From: Tubulanus polymorphus
Taxonomy: Eukaryota > Nemertea > Palaeonemertea > Tubulaniformes > Tubulanidae
Direction: 5' to 3'
DNA: 64,000 bases
NCBI RefSeq assembly: GCF_964204645.1
Contig: NC_134032.1
Location: forward strand, 2,198,916 to 2,262,915
The notes under the pieces are model-generated. The model saw only the letters and a program-made list of their open reading frames with translations, was not told the origin of the DNA and did no database searches. How positions within the stretch are numbered: the stretch's first letter is position 1; each line of letters opens with the position of its first letter. Positions 41,541-54,735 of this stretch are shown here, piece by piece. The position numbers and the translations under genes are program-made.

Positions 41541-43189
41541 GACTGCCTTATACACTGCAGTCAAGGCTTATCTACAGAGGTCACTTCAAAGTCACCTCCA
41601 GAACGTAACTCGCTCCCGCATTTTCCTGATTATTGTCACCTTCTCACCGTTAAGATTATAATTTTAGCGCCTATTAGTGAGGTATAATATAATTCAACTG
41701 CTGGACTTCCCAGTAAATCGAGTATGTTAACTGTATGCGTATAATCTATATATATATATAGCGCTATCAAATTTTGAAGAATTTCAAAGCCAAGTCGCCA
41801 ATGAAAACCTAACCGTGTTATTTTATAAGGTGACTATGATATTGATTTCGGTAAATATTGTGATAATCCAACAAACGATTTCTCATCTATGCAATATCTC
41901 AAAGTGGTGTTTTCTAAGTAGGATATGTCAGACCACCACCCAATTTCTGCTAGTTCTGACGGTATCTATAAAATCATTTCGCAAGTGATGTCCAAATATT
42001 GTTTAATCAACGCCTGAGACTAAAAGTGGTCTTAAATCTAAAGACTGGACGTCTTAAGTTGTTAGATTGGCTATAGAACGGGTCTCGGTCTGAGATCCGT
42101 CTTGAGTGGCTATGGAACCGACCCCGGGGTATAACTAAGTGACGATTCAATTTCGCGAGAAGGGCAAACTCAACGGGAAAGCAGGGGTCCGGACCTCCGA
42201 GACCAGCCCCTAAATCCGCCCTTGCGAATGTGGTTTATTTCTGAGAGGTCCAGTATCGGACGCGGTATCGGACTCGGTATCGGACTCGGTTGAGTAATCG
42301 TCTGCCTTGTCGTCCGCGGCCGCTTTCATTCGTCAGTAGTATACGTAACTTCTGCGGAGCGCCCTGGGCCCATTTTCACAAACAAGTTAAACTCAAATTT
42401 TTGGTGAAATTGTCATTGTGGTTACTCCATGTTTTCAATTATCGAGGACAACAATTCAAACTTAACCGTTTTAGGCTTAAACTTTTCCGTGAAACTGGGT
42501 GGGTCCTGTAGTTCAAAAATTAACCCTTTCAACCTGATATTTCATCCCAAAAACGACAAAAATACTAATGAAAAAATGCTCAAAAATTCAATCTAGTTTT
42601 GAAGGTTTTCGTTTAAGCGCAATTAAACCAGAACTCGCACTCAATGACCCGTATAAGTGCGCGGTAACCTGTCATCTCACCCGGTCGTCACGTGACGCTG
42701 TCAAATCTCCCCCAGCACCGCGACCGTCGTGCACCTGATAAACTTGTCACCGATCTCGCCGTAATCTCGCGCGCAATCTCGTCCGTAACGGTTTTCTTAC
42801 CGTTTGTTGGTTTTGCGAATAATTCGCGTTGTTTGAGTTTGAGTTCATCTAACTATGAACCCTTATCGCATTCCGATTGGCAATACTCGGCCTGTTGAAC
42901 GAGCGAATGTGTGTTTGATCACGAATACCTGAGCTGTTGGTCAGTTAGATAAGCCCTCGCAGTCAAGTAGCCATTCGATTTCGAAAGACAACGAGATTTC
43001 CGGTCGATTTTGAAAATTCTAAAAACGCTTAAGCGCGTTAAGTGAGGTTCTTATTGAATCCCTATCCGTGTAGAAAAAGATAAGGGCGGATCCAGGGAGG
43101 GGGGAGGGTAATGGGGTCCGAACAACCACCCTTCCTCCCTTTTTAAATCTCATTATGGGTTTTTATTGGTTAAGAGTCGTTAGTAGGGT

Positions 43190-43325
43190 AAACTCTGAAC
43201 TGAGGATCCATTTCCACAGTTATAAGTTATAGTCACCTGTGGACTCGGGATCCATTTCCACAGTCGTGAGTTATAGTCACCTGTGGACTCAGGATCCAGT
43301 TTCAGTTGAGATATAATTAGCTCAT
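43190..43325. repeat. 44-bp type repeat remnants
   Basis: Three degenerate units with GGATCCATTTCCACAGT and GTGAGTTATAGTCACCTGTG. Confidence 0.6.
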
Positions 43326-43404
43326 TTCTGTAAGTTAACAACCATTGAGTCAAATGTGTTCTCTGAACCGTTGAAATGGGTCCGAAACCGTGGAACTGAT
43401 TCCC

Positions 43405-43544
43405 GGGTCCAGTTCAATAGTCAGGGCTTAGACTTAAGACCAATTTAAGACCAACTTAGTTCTATAACCAATCTAACAACTTACGACAAGTCTTAAAATT
43501 TAAGACCATTTTTGGACTTAATTCTCAACTGAGGAACCAGCCCC
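43405..43544 (+). mobile_element. 140-bp MITE (family M47), single copy
   Basis: From GGGTCCAGTTCAATAGTC to CTGAGGAACCAGCCCC, with one internal unit. The length again is 140. Confidence 0.65.
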
Positions 43545-44004
43545 GGAGATTAAAACATTTTCGGGCAAAGGTCAAACTTTTTTTTGCCTGTTAAAATTGA
43601 CAGGGAACCAAACGTCAGACGTAGTGCTTGGGAAAAACATTGCGTAAAGATCAAACGCGGCAACGAAAACCGACGAATTCCTGACAGGAACGCGCACAAA
43701 AGAGCGACATAGCGTAGCGGGCACCCGTCCGTCGTAAACAACCCCCGCCAGTCGAAATGACAATAACTAAAATTACCGGTTGTTTCCTGTGGTGAATAAA
43801 CATGAAAACGAAAGAATTCCGTAAAAAATGGATGCGCTCAGGTGGTTTTATCCACCGACTTTTCTGAAATCGCGTTTTCTTACTAGCGTAATAGGGTTGA
43901 TCCAGAGAGATATATCGACAGTAGTATATACTAACTGTGCTACGGTCTGGGTGTACCCCGGTATTGTCTTTTAGTACACGGCCACTTTGCCGGCGCTATA
44001 GTAC

Positions 44005-44578
44005 TCCGTCAGTAAGATATATGCCCCAGAAAGCTGCTATAAGACTGTGTCAGTAAGATATATACCCCAGAAAGCTGCTATAAGACTGTGTCAGTAAGAT
44101 ATATGCCCCAGAAAGCTGCTATAAGACTGTATCAGTAAGATATATACCCCAGAAAGCTGCTATAAGACTGTGTCAGTAAGTTATATACCCCAGAAAGCTG
44201 CTATAAGACTGTGTCAGTAAGATATATGCCCCAGAAAGCTGCTATAAGACTGTGTCAGTAAGATATATACCCTAGAAAGCAGCTATAAGACTGTGTCAGT
44301 AAGATATATACCCCAGAAAGCTGTTATAAAACTGTGTCAATAAGATATATGCCTCAGAAAGCAGCTATAAGACTGTGTCAGTAAGATATATACCCCAGAA
44401 AGCAGCTATAATACTGTATCAGTAAGATGTATACCCCAGAAAGCAGCTATAAGACTGTATCAGTAAGATATATACCCCAGAAAGCAGCTATAAGACTGTA
44501 TCAGTAAGATGTATACCCCAGAAAGCTGCTATTAGACTGTGTCAAGTAAGATATATACCCCAGAAAACTGTTATACGG
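44005..44578. repeat. 41-bp minisatellite, about 13-14 units
   Basis: The unit is GTGTCAGTAAGATATATACC followed by CCAGAAAGCTGCTATAAGACT. Later units switch to AGCAGCTAT and GATGTATAC variants. Confidence 0.95.
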
Positions 44579-45299
44579 CTGAGTGTTTAGAGGATTTCAG
44601 AGTAAAAAATGATAATATGTTTCGTCATATTTTCTGTTGTTAAAGTATACGTAATCTAAGGTTCGGAGTCGCCCTCGATTCGCCATCGAAAGGCAACAAC
44701 TAAATTGAACAGTAGAGACCTGCAACGGAAAACAAATTGATTACGGTAGTTATGCGCAGGGTGTTAGTTCGGCGCTCGAAGGAGCTGTCAAATCGTCAGA
44801 TAAAGGTCTAAAGGAAAACGGGCGACCTGGCCACTCAACAACCGGAGGCATTTCGGTGCAGTTCGTGTTCAGAGTAACGTGTTACCTCGTTCAAGCTGCC
44901 CGTCTGTCCATTATGATAAGTTGACGAGATACTGATAAGCGCCGAGCACACTAGGTGATAAATACGCTATTGTGGAGTTGTCGCCGATAAGCAGATTTTG
45001 ATCAAATAAAGTTTGAGCGACAATGAAAGATTCGCTTATCTGCCGGTAAACAGTAGCGCGGTTTGGGGGGTCCGCGTGACATTTGTGTTTACTGACACAA
45101 CGGACTTTCTGACAAGCTAACCCGTTTGAGTGACAGCTAGGATCATGACCCTATGTCGAGGCGAGCCCGTGATTGACGTGTGGTTAAACGCTAAATGATT
45201 CCATAGCTATTATTTTCAAATATTTGATTGAAGTTCGAAAAGACAAGTCAAAAATATTGAACGAGTTTTTAAGTCTGGGACCTTTTTGAGGGATTCGCC
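44579..45299. other. Intergenic DNA, no gene seen
   Basis: Unique sequence without a supported exon. Confidence 0.4.
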
Positions 45300-45600
45300 A
45301 TGTGTGGACGATCAGTTTTTAGAGTGCACTGATAAGACGTCTAATATCTGGTGTTTGTAGTTCATTTTCAATTAAAAATGTCTCAGGTGAAGCACTGAAC
45401 GAATGTAATTTGTGGACGATCAGTTTTTGAAATGATAAAATGTCTAATGTCTGGTTTAAGTAATTCATTTTCAATTATAAATGTCTCAGGTGAAGTTCTC
45501 AACACATGTGTAGTGTGGACGATCAGTTTTTGAAAATTGTGTTTTATGTCTGATGTTTGTAATTAGGTTATTCTCAATCAGATATTTCTGATTTGAAATG
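45300..45600 (-). repeat. 109-bp repeat family, about 2.5 units, reverse orientation
   Basis: TGTGGACGATCAGTTTTTGA, CATTTTCAATTA and ATGTCTCAGGTGAAG recur. They are reverse complements of the units at 51885 and 58222. Confidence 0.75.
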
Positions 45601-46344
45601 TGGACAAAAAAATTTGACCGACCATAAAACTGAAAATGTATCATCATGTCTGATAACTCTACGTGTTAGAGTCCAATGTTGGGTGCCTTTTAGTCAACCG
45701 TAAAATTCATCTTTACTCACGGCTCCTTTCAAGACATATTTCGGAATAGACAAAGAAAGAATCATTAATTAAATTTGCCTATAAATTTGAAAAAAGGAAC
45801 GGTGACGAATTCGCCAGAGATTTGTCAATTTGAAACACGGCGATACTATCGTTGGATGGCTTTTCCCGATTCCGTAAGTTTAACGACCCGAGTTTCCCGA
45901 ATGACGCCGGCTTAATGCCTCCGATATAAACAAACAATAAAAACCGCTCTCACTCGTTCTTTAACTTCAGAAGGGACTTACGAAATCCTCTAGCGACTCG
46001 TTGCCGTAGACAATACACATCGCTGTAAGTCAATTAAGTCAAAACCGTCAGTGCAGATATACGCCGCCAGGGGACGCGTTAGCGTTTTTATTAAGGTTAT
46101 CGCCGAAGGTGTAACCTTTCGCAGGCGGCGACCGCGATTTTACGACTATCGCTGATGGGTCGCATCAAAGGATGAAGATGGCCGATGAACAGGGGTAATT
46201 GGTCTCCGACGTCGCATCAGACGCCGTGTTTAAGCGTGCTGTGAGATCGTGCCTGATGGCGGATGTCGGAAGATGTGTTTTACAAGTTACGGTTGGTGGT
46301 TACCGCGGGCTTTCTTAAAAGACGATAAAACGTACCGTGTGATA

Positions 46345-46737
46345 GAATGGTTTATTTCGCTCTAACCGAACATTGGTATATAGAAGTTACAAGAATTTGT
46401 ACGATGAAAATTTATAATTTACAAAACTTAATAAAACAAGAAAACAGAAATACACATAGAATAATGATAGAGATAATAGATGTATACATGAATTTCACTT
46501 AAGTAGATTGAGACCTGCATTTACAAATCTAGCGACTTTAATTAGTATAACGTTACCTACAGCATTTAGTAATTGTGACATCTTAAAAGTGTTAGGTCTA
46601 TTTACATAAAACGGTGTCAAGAAAGCTCTTCGTACATTTTTCAATTTGGAAGATAAAAAAAGGAAATGGACCTGCAATCTATCGCTAGTTTCATCGATGT
46701 GCGGGCTAAATAATTGCTGGTAACATTTTGAAATCTG
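46345..46737 (-). mobile_element. 3' end of a non-LTR retrotransposon (LINE), 5'-truncated
   Basis: On the - strand an 80-codon frame (46737-46495) reads HFLFLSSKLKNVRRAFL, then NRPNTFKMSQLLNA and VARFVNAGLNLL before the stop. This HFLF.C...R..........P...K..QLL......L..F....... pattern is the usual C-terminus of LINE ORF2 proteins. An AT-rich tail follows with AATAAA at 46356-46351. The usual Cys is replaced by Ser and upstream frames are closed, so this is a dead 5'-truncated copy. Confidence 0.5.
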
Positions 46738-46863
46738 TCAATTGTTATATATCCTTGTTTTCTAATGTCGTCGTATGTAATTATTGAAAAAAAAATGATA
46801 ATACAGTCTTTTACGATGTCACCAAAGTTTAGGATTTACCATTGGTAGTTACTTCGATACCAA

Positions 46864-46979
46864 GGCCCGGTTTTGTAGACTGGTATCAACTTTAGCCCGG
46901 GGGGGGGGGGCTAATTCAATTCATGCTCGATTTAGTTAACCCCCGGGTTAAAGATAATACCAGTCTATAAAACCGGGCC
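46864..46979. mobile_element. 116-bp MITE with about 40-bp inverted ends
   Basis: GGCCCGGTTTTGTAGACTGG on the left and CCAGTCTATAAAACCGGGCC on the right. It contains an 11-base G run. Confidence 0.7.
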
Positions 46980-47910
46980 GAGATTGAGGATTTGCCCCTA
47001 GGATTAATTTTGAAACCAGGGCTGGGTTCCATTGATGTGTTGGAAGCAAAAAATTCTGTATGAATATTTATCTTATGGATTTAAGTATGATTTTGTCATT
47101 TCGGTGGTTGTCATTTAGATTGGGAATTGACCCCTAGGGGTGCTTCGATAATCGGTCCATAAATCGGGCCAAGGTTGATGTGGACAAAAAGGCACGTATA
47201 GTACCTGATGTTGTGGTATAAGGTCTCAGAATTTGAGCAAGCAAGGCATAAAAAAAACGACAAATTTATAGCATATCGAAAAAAGCGATGTTCAAGAAAG
47301 AAAGATATACAAAAGGCTACTGCGTCGCGAAGAAAAACAAATTCCCCGGACGAAAGAAGCCGCGCGACGTCAAACTGTGAGGGAAAATCCTAACGCAAAC
47401 AAATCAGTTGCAGTGGGAAATGTTGTTGTAAGATACAGAGGCTGAGAACGAGTCGATTAGCTCGAATTAAACCAGTAAAAATATACACGGCAACTATTTC
47501 AACTATACTTCTATATCAAACAAAGCGCTATTCGCTTTTTTCTAACGTATCGCGATGACAAATATTCCTCAATCGATTCAACCGGTATTTTTTCGCCATC
47601 AAAACATGTACGTATAGTTATTATTTTCATCTCTTTTTATTTGCGTTAGTCCTAGTTCTGAATCGAACCGGTCGCTCGGAGGGTTTGTTTGCTTTGGTCA
47701 GGTTAACGTTAACCCGTAGAAAACTGACTTGGCGACTCAGATATCTGACGCTCTCTGGAGAAAGAGTCAGAAAAATCGAGTCTTTTAATACTTGGCGTTT
47801 TGATTTAACGTGGAGGGGGCATGAAAAAACGATGATGGTCTCTAGAGAAAGAGTCAGAAACGTCGGGTATTTTAATTATCAGGCGTTTTAAATTTAAAAT
47901 GAGAAAACAT

Positions 47911-48062
47911 TTAACCCTTTCAGTGCGTCTACACCGCAGTGCGGTGTAGACGCACTATAGTGGTATTCCCGTTATTCAACACATAGGGTGGAATTTTTTA
48001 GAATTTTCAAATTTTCTCCAGCACTATAGGGTATTAATTAGTCAGCACTGAAAGGGTTTTAA
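47911..48062. mobile_element. piggyBac-like MITE with internal palindrome
   Basis: TTAA then CCCTTTCAGTGC on the left; GCACTGAAAGGG then TTTTAA on the right. The palindrome at 47923-47955 has 15-bp arms (GTGCGTCTACACCGC) and loop AGT. Confidence 0.65.
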
Positions 48063-49128
48063 GAATTCTTTTTTCTATTACTTGAGTATTTTCCTTCAAA
48101 TAATGGAAGAAATGAAAAAAAAAACTTTTTTTGGCAAATCATTATATGCAAATTGGGGTGAATAAAACTTGTACAAGTTACTAGATTTAAAATCAAGACG
48201 ATCATATCAAAATTTTGTTCTTTTTTTCAATTGTACAATCGTGATGAAAACACGAAGGATGACAAGCAAAAAATTATAATTTTTTTTAATGATTTATTGC
48301 AGAATTCCGGGAGGCGGATCTGAAGGTACCCAAGTAATTAAAAAGACCAAAGCAGAAAGGAAAAATGAGGTATCAATTTTCATAGTCTATTACCCTCAAC
48401 AATCTGTACAATATGAAAGATTATACATAATGTTATGATTATTATAACATTATGTTGAATATAAAACTGGGGTTTCGGAAAAAGCAAGGCTTGTATAAAC
48501 TGAAACCCTGAAACGGAATGCTAAATGTACTTAAACTAGTAGTTGGCCGAAATGGAACTTCTATGCAAAATTAAAATTTCAAAGTTGATAAGCGAACCCG
48601 CAAAAACCCCAACTCGATTTCTATCCATCGAGGCATTCCTGCTCTATCGATCGTTATGGGAATGCAATCACGTGACGTTTGTTTTGGCAGACGATGAATT
48701 CGAGTTCGACGGTCTGGTTGTCATTAGACGCATTGTTGCGGCTATACCACCTGTGACGGGTTGCCGGTATTCGCAGGCCAGGGGTCACTGTGTATAGCTA
48801 CTGTCCTCTCTCGCGCGAGTGATGGCCGCTTTCCCAGGCTACCGATATCGGTGACCTATTGATCGCGATTCGTCGCTAAGACGCCACCGTCACCGGCAAA
48901 ACATGAACTAAAATAATATTTCTTCATCACAGCAAAAGTGATGAGTGATGAAGGCATGGGGCCAGTTGTTGTTGAGAAGTACATAAGTTATACTAATATC
49001 CGATTTCATGAACCTTTTTATCGCACAGAATGTCATAGTACAAAATCATTTTCTGTCATTTTAAATCAGCGGATAAAAATCTAATTTAGAGATTGGTATC
49101 TTCACTAGTTTTATGTCTACTTATCAAG
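48063..49128. other. Intergenic DNA, no gene seen
   Basis: AT-rich, with a CpG-richer portion at 48600-48900 but no supported exon. Confidence 0.4.
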
Positions 49129-49400
49129 CGAGTGCTGTGGGCGAGTGGTTAGAGCGTGCGACTGTGGGGTGCCAGGTCGTGGGTTCGAACCCCGTACTTT
49201 ACCGTAGTGTCCTCGGGCAGGACACGTATCCTCAGTGCCTCTCTCTACCCAGGAGTAAATGGCTACCAGGCCTCAAAGATGAATCCTGAACGGCTAGAAG
49301 CTGCTCGGATGTTACTTCTCCTCAGGGAGAGATGACGGATACATGGAATAGAGTAATAGGCTGGGGGTAATAATACTTTAAAATACATAATAAATGCCAA
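49129..49400 (+). mobile_element. tRNA-derived SINE (family S2)
   Basis: The head has an A box (GGGCGAGTGGTTAGAGCG) and B box (GTGGGTTCGAACCCC) like tRNA-Ser/Leu. The body has GTAGTGTCCTCGGGCAGGAC, and the tail GGGGGTAATAATAC. An inverted copy lies at 54144-54400. Confidence 0.8.
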
Positions 49401-50430
49401 TTATTATCGTGTCATATTTTTCACTGAACCCTTGAGAAATTTTTCTAAGAATATCAGTTTACCTTAAACGCGAAACTGCAATGGGATACCGGCACCACCA
49501 GATGGCGCAACAAAAAACTGGGCCATTCGTAGCGAAAGTCAGTTCATTATCGATGGAATTTGAACCTAATTTTTAGGATTGCTAAGCCGAAAATGATCAA
49601 ACGATAGATATAAGATTCGCTTTCTCATTCAGTGTGTGGTATTGATTTCACTGAAAATTGATTTACTGATCAGAAAATTTGAGTCAAATTTAATAGCAAT
49701 TTACAAGAAATTGAAGCGCGGTCACCCAGTACCACTAGCGATCCTGGTGGATTATCGCTGAATCCTCGCTTCCCTCAGGACCCTTGCCGGTCCCGAGTTA
49801 GCTGCGAATTTTTAAACGGGGTCCCGACCGCTTCCCGATGCAAGTTTGAAAACACGATCTTCTTATTTGACTTCTGAATTTCGAATCAATCCGCGGCGAT
49901 GACGTTTTACCCGCCGCCCACAGCGTCCCGCGTTCACCGACTCGAGTTCTAGGCAAATTTACATTCGTTTTCGATCGTCGAAATATATAAACAAACGGCG
50001 GGTACAAGGTTCGCGTGCGCGGGCGGAGGAACGCACCTGACCGACCCCGCGTGAACTGTACCGAGTTACGGGAACATTCGACCGGAGAGGCCGTAGTGCA
50101 GGCAATGTGTACCAGGTGCCTTTTTTGTCCACGGCCGCCTTGCTCCAAACATAAGCTCGGTTTATTCTGAATATTTTCCCCTAATTTGTATCAGATCTTT
50201 TCATTTTGTGAGTCTCTCTGTTCTGGGATTTATAGATATATGTACATTACACAACTTTCTCATAATATCAATATTGCTGAAGATGACTATTAGAATATAG
50301 TTGAATAAACTACACTAGCTCAAGGAAACATTTCAGACTCTTTTTATTCTTAGTGTGCAGGGATTTTATTTTATCTTTACAACACGGACTCAGAGTGTTT
50401 CATCAATGGTTATAATCAGGACACCATCAG

Positions 50431-50474
50431 TATTCCTGAAGATGACTATTAGGATATAGTCGAAACGTTGAATA
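50431..50474 (+). ncRNA. Hammerhead-ribozyme-like motif lacking stem III
   Basis: The order is TATTC (stem I), CTGAAGA, an extra T, GACTAT-TAGGAT-ATAGTC (stem II), GAAA, C-G (minimal stem III), TT, GAATA (stem I). The predicted cleavage is after T50469. The core matches CUGANGA...GAAA...GUH. The bulged T before stem II is a departure from the textbook core. Confidence 0.5.
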
Positions 50475-50764
50475 AACTACACTAGCTCAAGGAAACATTT
50501 CAGACTCTTTTTATTCTTAGTGTGCAGGGATTTTATATTATCTTTACAACACGGACTCAGAGTGTTTCATCAATGGTTATAATCAGGACACCATCAGTAT
50601 TGCTGAAGATGACTATTAGGATATAGTCGAAACGTTGAATAAACTACACTAGCTCAAGGAAACATTTCAGACTCTTTTTATTCTTAGCGTGCAGGGATTT
50701 TATATTATCTTTACAACACGGACTCAGAGTGTTTCATCAATGGTTATAATGAGGACAACATCAG

Positions 50765-50808
50765 TATTCCTGAAGATGACTATTAGGATATAGTCGAAAC
50801 GTTGAATA
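50765..50808 (+). ncRNA. Hammerhead-ribozyme-like motif lacking stem III
   Basis: Identical core and stems to the copy at 50431; fourth unit of the array. Confidence 0.5.
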
Positions 50809-50931
50809 AACTGCACTAGCTCAAGGAAACATTTCAGACTCTTTTTATTCTTAGTGTGCAGGGATTTTATATTATCTTTACAACACGGACTCAGAGTGTT
50901 TCATCAATGGTTATAATGAGGACAACATCAG

Positions 50932-50975
50932 TATTCCTGAAGATGACTATTAGGATATAGTCGAAACGTTGAATA
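50932..50975 (+). ncRNA. Hammerhead-ribozyme-like motif lacking stem III
   Basis: Identical core and stems; fifth unit of the array. Confidence 0.5.
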
Positions 50976-51884
50976 AACTGCACTAGCTCAAGGAAATATT
51001 TCAGACTCTTTTTATTCTTAGTGTGCAGGGATTTTATATTATCTTTACAACCGAGACTCAAGAGTGTTTCATCAATGGTTATAATGAGGACAACATCAGT
51101 ATTCCTGAAGATGACTAATAGAATATAGTTGAATAAACTACACTAGCGCAAGGAAACATTTCAGACTCTTTTTACTCTTAGTGTGCAGGGATTTTATATT
51201 ATCTTTACGCCATGGACTCAAGAGTGTTTCACCAAGAGTAGCTCGCATCAAGTTTACCAACAATAGCGCCGCTCAAAACTATTCCATTCACTAAAATAAT
51301 GTGAATAAATCCTCCCGCCTATTTACGCTTTGAATATACTCTGTTCATTTTTTGGCTCGGGTACAATTTCACTGTCACTCGGTCGATCTTTATCCTATTA
51401 TCGACACGTGCCGTGACACGTGTCCAACTGCGGGTAGCTAGTCTCTTTAAACACGACTCGATTTTTAGCGACCGCGAAAAGTGACGTGCACACACACGCG
51501 CGCGCGCGCACCCGGCCCAATCAACCAACCATCTCATAATATTTTGATCGAGCGTCTACGTTACGGAAAATTACGCGAGGGTTTTGTGTCGCGATGAATT
51601 AGAATCGAAATTGAAAATCTCTAAATTGCTTTAAATTGGTCTCGATGATTTGTGTCGTGGGTATTTCACGAAAACACCACGCGCTGACGCACATTGTTCA
51701 TTTCAGCGCGCACGTGTTTGCTTTGCAACAAAAGTTTTGGATACTTACAACTTTGGATTTTGAGTTAATCTTAGTTCCATATACCATGGAGTAAGCATGT
51801 GTCAAATGATTTATCAAGTATATGAGCTTAGAATTCAGCAAAGGTTTTCTAGATAAAACCATTTAGATCCGTTTATTTGGAAAT

Positions 51885-52425
51885 TGATAATGAACCACAG
51901 ACACCGGAAATTATCAGCAGCACACATTCAAAAACTGATCGTCCAAACTTCCAGAACTTCACCTGAGACATTTTCAATTGAAAATGAACTACAATCACCG
52001 GACATTAGACATTTTATCAGCAAACTTTCAAAAACTGATCGTCCATACTTCCCATGTGTTCACTGCTTCACCTGAGACATTTTTTATTGAAAATGAACTA
52101 CAAACACCAGATATTAGACATTTTATCAGCAAACTTTCAAAAACTGATCGTCCACACTTCACATGTGTTCACTGCTTCACCTGAGACATTTTTTATTGAA
52201 AATGAACTACAAACACCAGATATTAGACATTTTATCAGCACACTTTCAAAAACTAATCGTCTACAATTCACATGTGTTCAGTGCTTCACCTGAGACATTT
52301 TTTATTGAAAAAAAACTACAAACATCAGATATAAGACATTTTATCAGCAAAAAATGATCGTCCACACTTCACATGTGTTCAGAACTTCATCTGAGATTCT
52401 ATCTAAAATGGACAATGTCTCGGTA
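51885..52425 (+). repeat. 109-bp tandem repeat, about 4.5 units
   Basis: The unit includes AAAACTGATCGTCCACACTT, CACATGTGTTCACTGCTTCA, CCTGAGACATTTTTTATTGA and ACCAGATATTAGACATTTTA. Open frames in it are by-products. Confidence 0.9.
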
Positions 52426-53708
<1,283 letters not shown>

Positions 53709-54143
53709 TATTATCTTAGAAACCTATACGAAATGCCTTTTTGCTTTTGTCCAATTCTCCAAAAACGAAAACGAATTTAAGGCCTCGATGCCACGGTAAC
53801 ATATGGGACCGAATACAAATATTTGAAATCTTCCAGCTACGGCTTCATAACGCGCTGATCCTCCGGTCTTTAACTAAACAATAACCGCCGAACTTCGCGA
53901 CTTTGTTGCCAACAAGCTTCGAAAAACAAACATATCCATTTCAATAGACAATCGCTCGATTGGTCTCTTTGCTCAATTAATAGCGGGTTATTGTTTGAGT
54001 TACGGATTTCGAATGCGCGTTGAATTACAAATTTGCATTTGAGATCGTTTAGGAATCGTTTAGTTTGACCAAAGCGTTATTGTAGCGTCTCTGGGGCTAA
54101 ATTTCGATTAACCGCGGAACCTGTTCAAATGCGCTCCAAATTT

Positions 54144-54400
54144 GGTATTATTACCCCCAGCCTTTAACTCTATTCCATGTATCAGTCACCTTTCCCTGGG
54201 TAGAGGTAACATCCGAGCAGCTGCTAGGCGCTCATGAGTCATCTATCAGACCAGGTACCCATTTTACCCCTGGGTGGAGAGAGGCAAATGAGGATAAGTG
54301 TCTTGCCCGAGGACACTACGGTAATGTACGGGGTTCGAACCCACGACCTTGCTTCCCAGAGTCGAACGCTCTAACCACTGGCCCACACCGCTCGCTCGGG
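54144..54400 (-). mobile_element. tRNA-derived SINE (family S2), inverted copy
   Basis: Read on the - strand: GGGCCAGTGGTTAGAGCG, GTGGGTTCGAACCCCGTAC, GTAGTGTCCTCGGGCAAGAC, tail GGGGGTAATAATACC. It matches 49129-49400 along its length. Confidence 0.8.
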
Positions 54401-54735
54401 GTGGGCGGTGATCAACCAATACGCTTGGGGTTACGAAGCTATCCACGATACCCAACGATATTCCAGAGCCATGGCTTCGTAGCTTGCATGGTAGAGTGGG
54501 GGTACTAAATTTAAGGACCCAACGCGGCAGTTAAGTCAGAATACTAGCGGAAAATTGGAAATCTGCGGTCCAGCTGAAAGGAAAAGGCATTTCATAGATA
54601 AAGTAGCCATGTTTGTTATAGGCTATTAGCGGTTATTCACCGTCGTCGATGTTAGATAATTTTTGAAGAACAAAAATAAAAAAGACGATCCAAAAATATG
54701 CAATGTCCGAGGCGATGAGTGTCAAATTTACTGGT

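Larger units (their letters stand above)
50240..51235 (+). mobile_element. Tandem array of six 167-bp Penelope-associated repeats
   Basis: CTGAAGA cores start at 50277, 50436, 50603, 50770, 50937 and 51105, giving spacings of 159, 167, 167, 167 and 168. The conserved body runs ACTAGCTCAAGGAAACATTT, CTTAGTGTGCAGGGATTTTA, ACGGACTCAGAGTGTTTCAT and GGTTATAATGAGGACAACAT. The first and last copies share an 8-base deletion that removes GAAAC. No reverse transcriptase lies next to it. Confidence 0.88.

Noticed and set aside
44005-44578. CRISPR-like regular repeats
   Set aside because: Units are contiguous without unique spacers, and the genome is animal. The same applies to all other arrays here.
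49798-50148. 116-codon open frame on the - strand
   Set aside because: Arg-rich with no recognisable motif; overlaps CpG-rich sequence.
50277-50310. First unit of the array as an active ribozyme
   Set aside because: The GAAA core is deleted, so it cannot form the hammerhead core; likewise 51105, 62639 and 62807.
51884-52357. Overlapping frames with repeated HFISKLSKTDRPHFTC segments
   Set aside because: They come from the 109-bp repeat, which shifts frame each unit; no splice or start context.
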